A DNA stretch of 5,698 nucleotides. Origin: Methanosarcinales archaeon (GTDB lineage Archaea; Halobacteriota; Methanosarcinia; Methanosarcinales; Methanocomedenaceae). Below are positions 5,134 to 5,698 of the stretch, one piece after another (the stretch's first letter is position 1; each line of letters begins with the position of its first letter). Below the pieces are notes generated by a model that saw nothing but the letters and a program-made list of their open reading frames with translations, had not been told where the DNA came from and searched no databases. The translations under genes and the position numbers were made by a program. The stretch is taken from the NCBI GenBank assembly GCA_030614485.1, contig JAUWTY010000083.1:1-5698 (forward strand), read 5' to 3'.

Positions 5134-5517
5134 TCAACTCTTTTTCATGTTGATTTGTTTGAGCCGTTGGATGTTATCCAGCATTTGCTTTGATTCATCT
5201 ACTTTTTCGCGCTCAAGCTCATTGATTATGAGATTCATGTCCCGGTCCAGGCGGTATAGTTTAAACGGCCTGCCCTTTCCCGGCTTTTTCTCTTCCCTTA
5301 CCACTATCCATTTAAACCCTTTAAGTTCACGTACAGCCACACTAACCTCAGGTTGTCTCATATCAGAGCCAATCTCTATCTGCCGGGACGTTACCTCATT
5401 CACATTTTTCAGATACGTAAGGGCTTTTGCAACATTTCGCTTCAATCCTAATCCCATTAAGGTTTCAGCAAATTCTTCATCGCTTATATCAAAGACACTA
5501 ACCGATTGATTTTTCAT
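5134..5517 (-). CDS. Winged-helix transcriptional regulator, copy 2
   Basis: This 127-residue paralogue of the 4350-4733 product differs at 13 positions (11, 18, 32, 39, 40, 60, 68, 87, 92, 96, 100, 124, 125). All are outside the wing core and only residue 60 (Met to Val) is in the recognition helix. The DNA-binding surface is therefore nearly unchanged, and both copies probably see the same or very similar sites and could form heterodimers. Several changes fall in the C-terminal helix (92, 96, 100), which could alter pairing. The start is the ATG at 5517: AAGGAGG (5527-5533) lies nine bases upstream, and length and N-terminus equal copy 1. A GTG at 5541 would extend the frame by eight residues but would place the ribosome site inside the coding sequence. 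The reading frame is intact although the adjoining ribB fragment is ruined. Confidence 0.88.
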   Translation of the reverse strand: MKNQSVSVFDISDEEFAETLMGLGLKRNVAKALTYLKNVNEVTSRQIEIGSDMRQPEVSVAVRELKGFKWIVVREEKKPGKGRPFKLYRLDRDMNLIINELEREKVDESKQMLDNIQRLKQINMKKS

Positions 5518-5526
5518 AAACCAAGT

Positions 5527-5533
5527 CCTCCTT
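5527..5533 (-). promoter_or_regulatory. Ribosome binding site of regulator copy 2
   Basis: AAGGAGG on the minus strand, nine bases before the ATG at 5517, is the strongest Shine-Dalgarno sequence in the window and decides the start. Copy 1 has the weaker AGGAG at the matching place, so copy 2 may be translated more efficiently. Confidence 0.75.
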
Positions 5534-5555
5534 ATATTCACATTAAAATAATATA

Positions 5556-5563
5556 AAATAAAT
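5556..5563 (-). promoter_or_regulatory. Candidate TATA box of regulator copy 2
   Basis: ATTTATTT on the minus strand follows GAAAC and lies at the place that aligns with the TATA-like box of copy 1. Its sequence is a poorer TATA match; TTTTATATT just downstream is an alternative. Confidence 0.25.
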
Positions 5564-5600
5564 GTTTCTATAATATTTAATTATATTTTCACGATGTGAA

Positions 5601-5611
5601 CAAAAATTCGA
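5601..5611. promoter_or_regulatory. Conserved 11-mer upstream of regulator copy 2
   Basis: Identical to the 11-mer at 4822-4832 and in the same orientation, 84 bases upstream of the regulator start. The remaining upstream DNA to the window end is AT-rich, with no gene that I can see. Confidence 0.35.
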
Positions 5612-5698
5612 CTAATATTTATTTATTAGAAAAAATGTTCATTACAATTCACCAGCTAATATTTCATTATTTTAACATCCCTGCAAAAGATACTTCTT

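Larger units (their letters stand above)
4949..5698. repeat. Unit 2 of the tandem duplication, cut by the window end
   Basis: Unit 2 repeats the order of unit 1: ribB 3' end (decayed), gap of 45 bases, regulator gene on the minus strand, and AT-rich upstream DNA. Similarity is about 91% over a sampled part of the regulator gene, about 75% in the ribB remnant and lower in the upstream region. The last eight bases of the window, TACTTCTT, still match unit 1 at constant offset, so the unit probably continues beyond 5698. Confidence 0.85.

Noticed and set aside
5108..5509. 133-codon plus-strand frame opposite regulator copy 2
   Set aside because: It is antisense to a regulator supported by its paralogue and ribosome site.
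5518..5541. GTG start for regulator copy 2
   Set aside because: It would bury the AAGGAGG site in coding sequence, and copy 1 has no such extension.
4734..5698. Insertion sequence or transposon as cause of the duplication
   Set aside because: There is no transposase, no terminal inverted repeats and no target-site duplication; offsets fit a simple tandem copy.

Overview
The window looks archaeal, most likely from a methane-metabolising euryarchaeon of Methanosarcinales type. The organism assignment is inference. It rests on a riboflavin kinase of the archaeal CTP-dependent family fused to a winged-helix domain, an archaeal-style DHBP synthase, AT-rich upstream regions with TATA-like boxes in place of bacterial -35/-10 pairs, and a mix of Shine-Dalgarno-led starts with starts that have no clear site.

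Layout. Positions 1-57 are the last 18 codons of a plus-strand gene ending in a GPVF motif, possibly a PyrK-type electron-transfer subunit. Positions 58-382 are AT-rich and mostly non-coding, with a bulged hairpin (76-119), a possible 31-codon micro-ORF with a good ribosome site (201-296) and a terminator-like hairpin (355-381). A leftward pair follows: a ~10-helix membrane protein (1096-2085) and, 32 bases downstream, a soluble protein built of exactly seven 32-residue helical repeats (383-1063). Neither has a function I can name. A divergent control region (about 2086-2192) separates this pair from a rightward cluster: a DUF169 protein (2193-2822), a bifunctional winged-helix/riboflavin kinase of RbkR type (2877-3545), and ribB, DHBP synthase (3580-4302). 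RibB makes the four-carbon precursor of riboflavin and RibK converts riboflavin to FMN, so the cluster is a small flavin operon with a built-in candidate regulator. A perfect 14-bp palindrome lies just upstream of the kinase gene.

The right third is a tandem duplication with a period of about 780-787 bp. Unit 1 (about 4162-4918) holds the 3' end of intact ribB, a convergent winged-helix regulator gene (4350-4733) and its upstream region. Unit 2 (about 4949 to past the window end) repeats all of this. Its ribB piece is a dead 140-bp remnant (4949-5088) with a frameshift and an in-frame stop, while its regulator (5134-5517) is intact and differs from the first at 13 of 127 residues. The remnant has drifted to about 75% identity in a non-codon-biased way. 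The regulators keep about 90%, so both appear to have been maintained after an old duplication.

The points most worth follow-up are the duplication with its fossil ribB end, a conserved 11-mer upstream of both regulators, the palindrome before the kinase gene, and a regular pattern of paired cysteines in the last three repeats of the solenoid protein. I see no clear evidence of a defence system, mobile element, CRISPR array or RNA gene.
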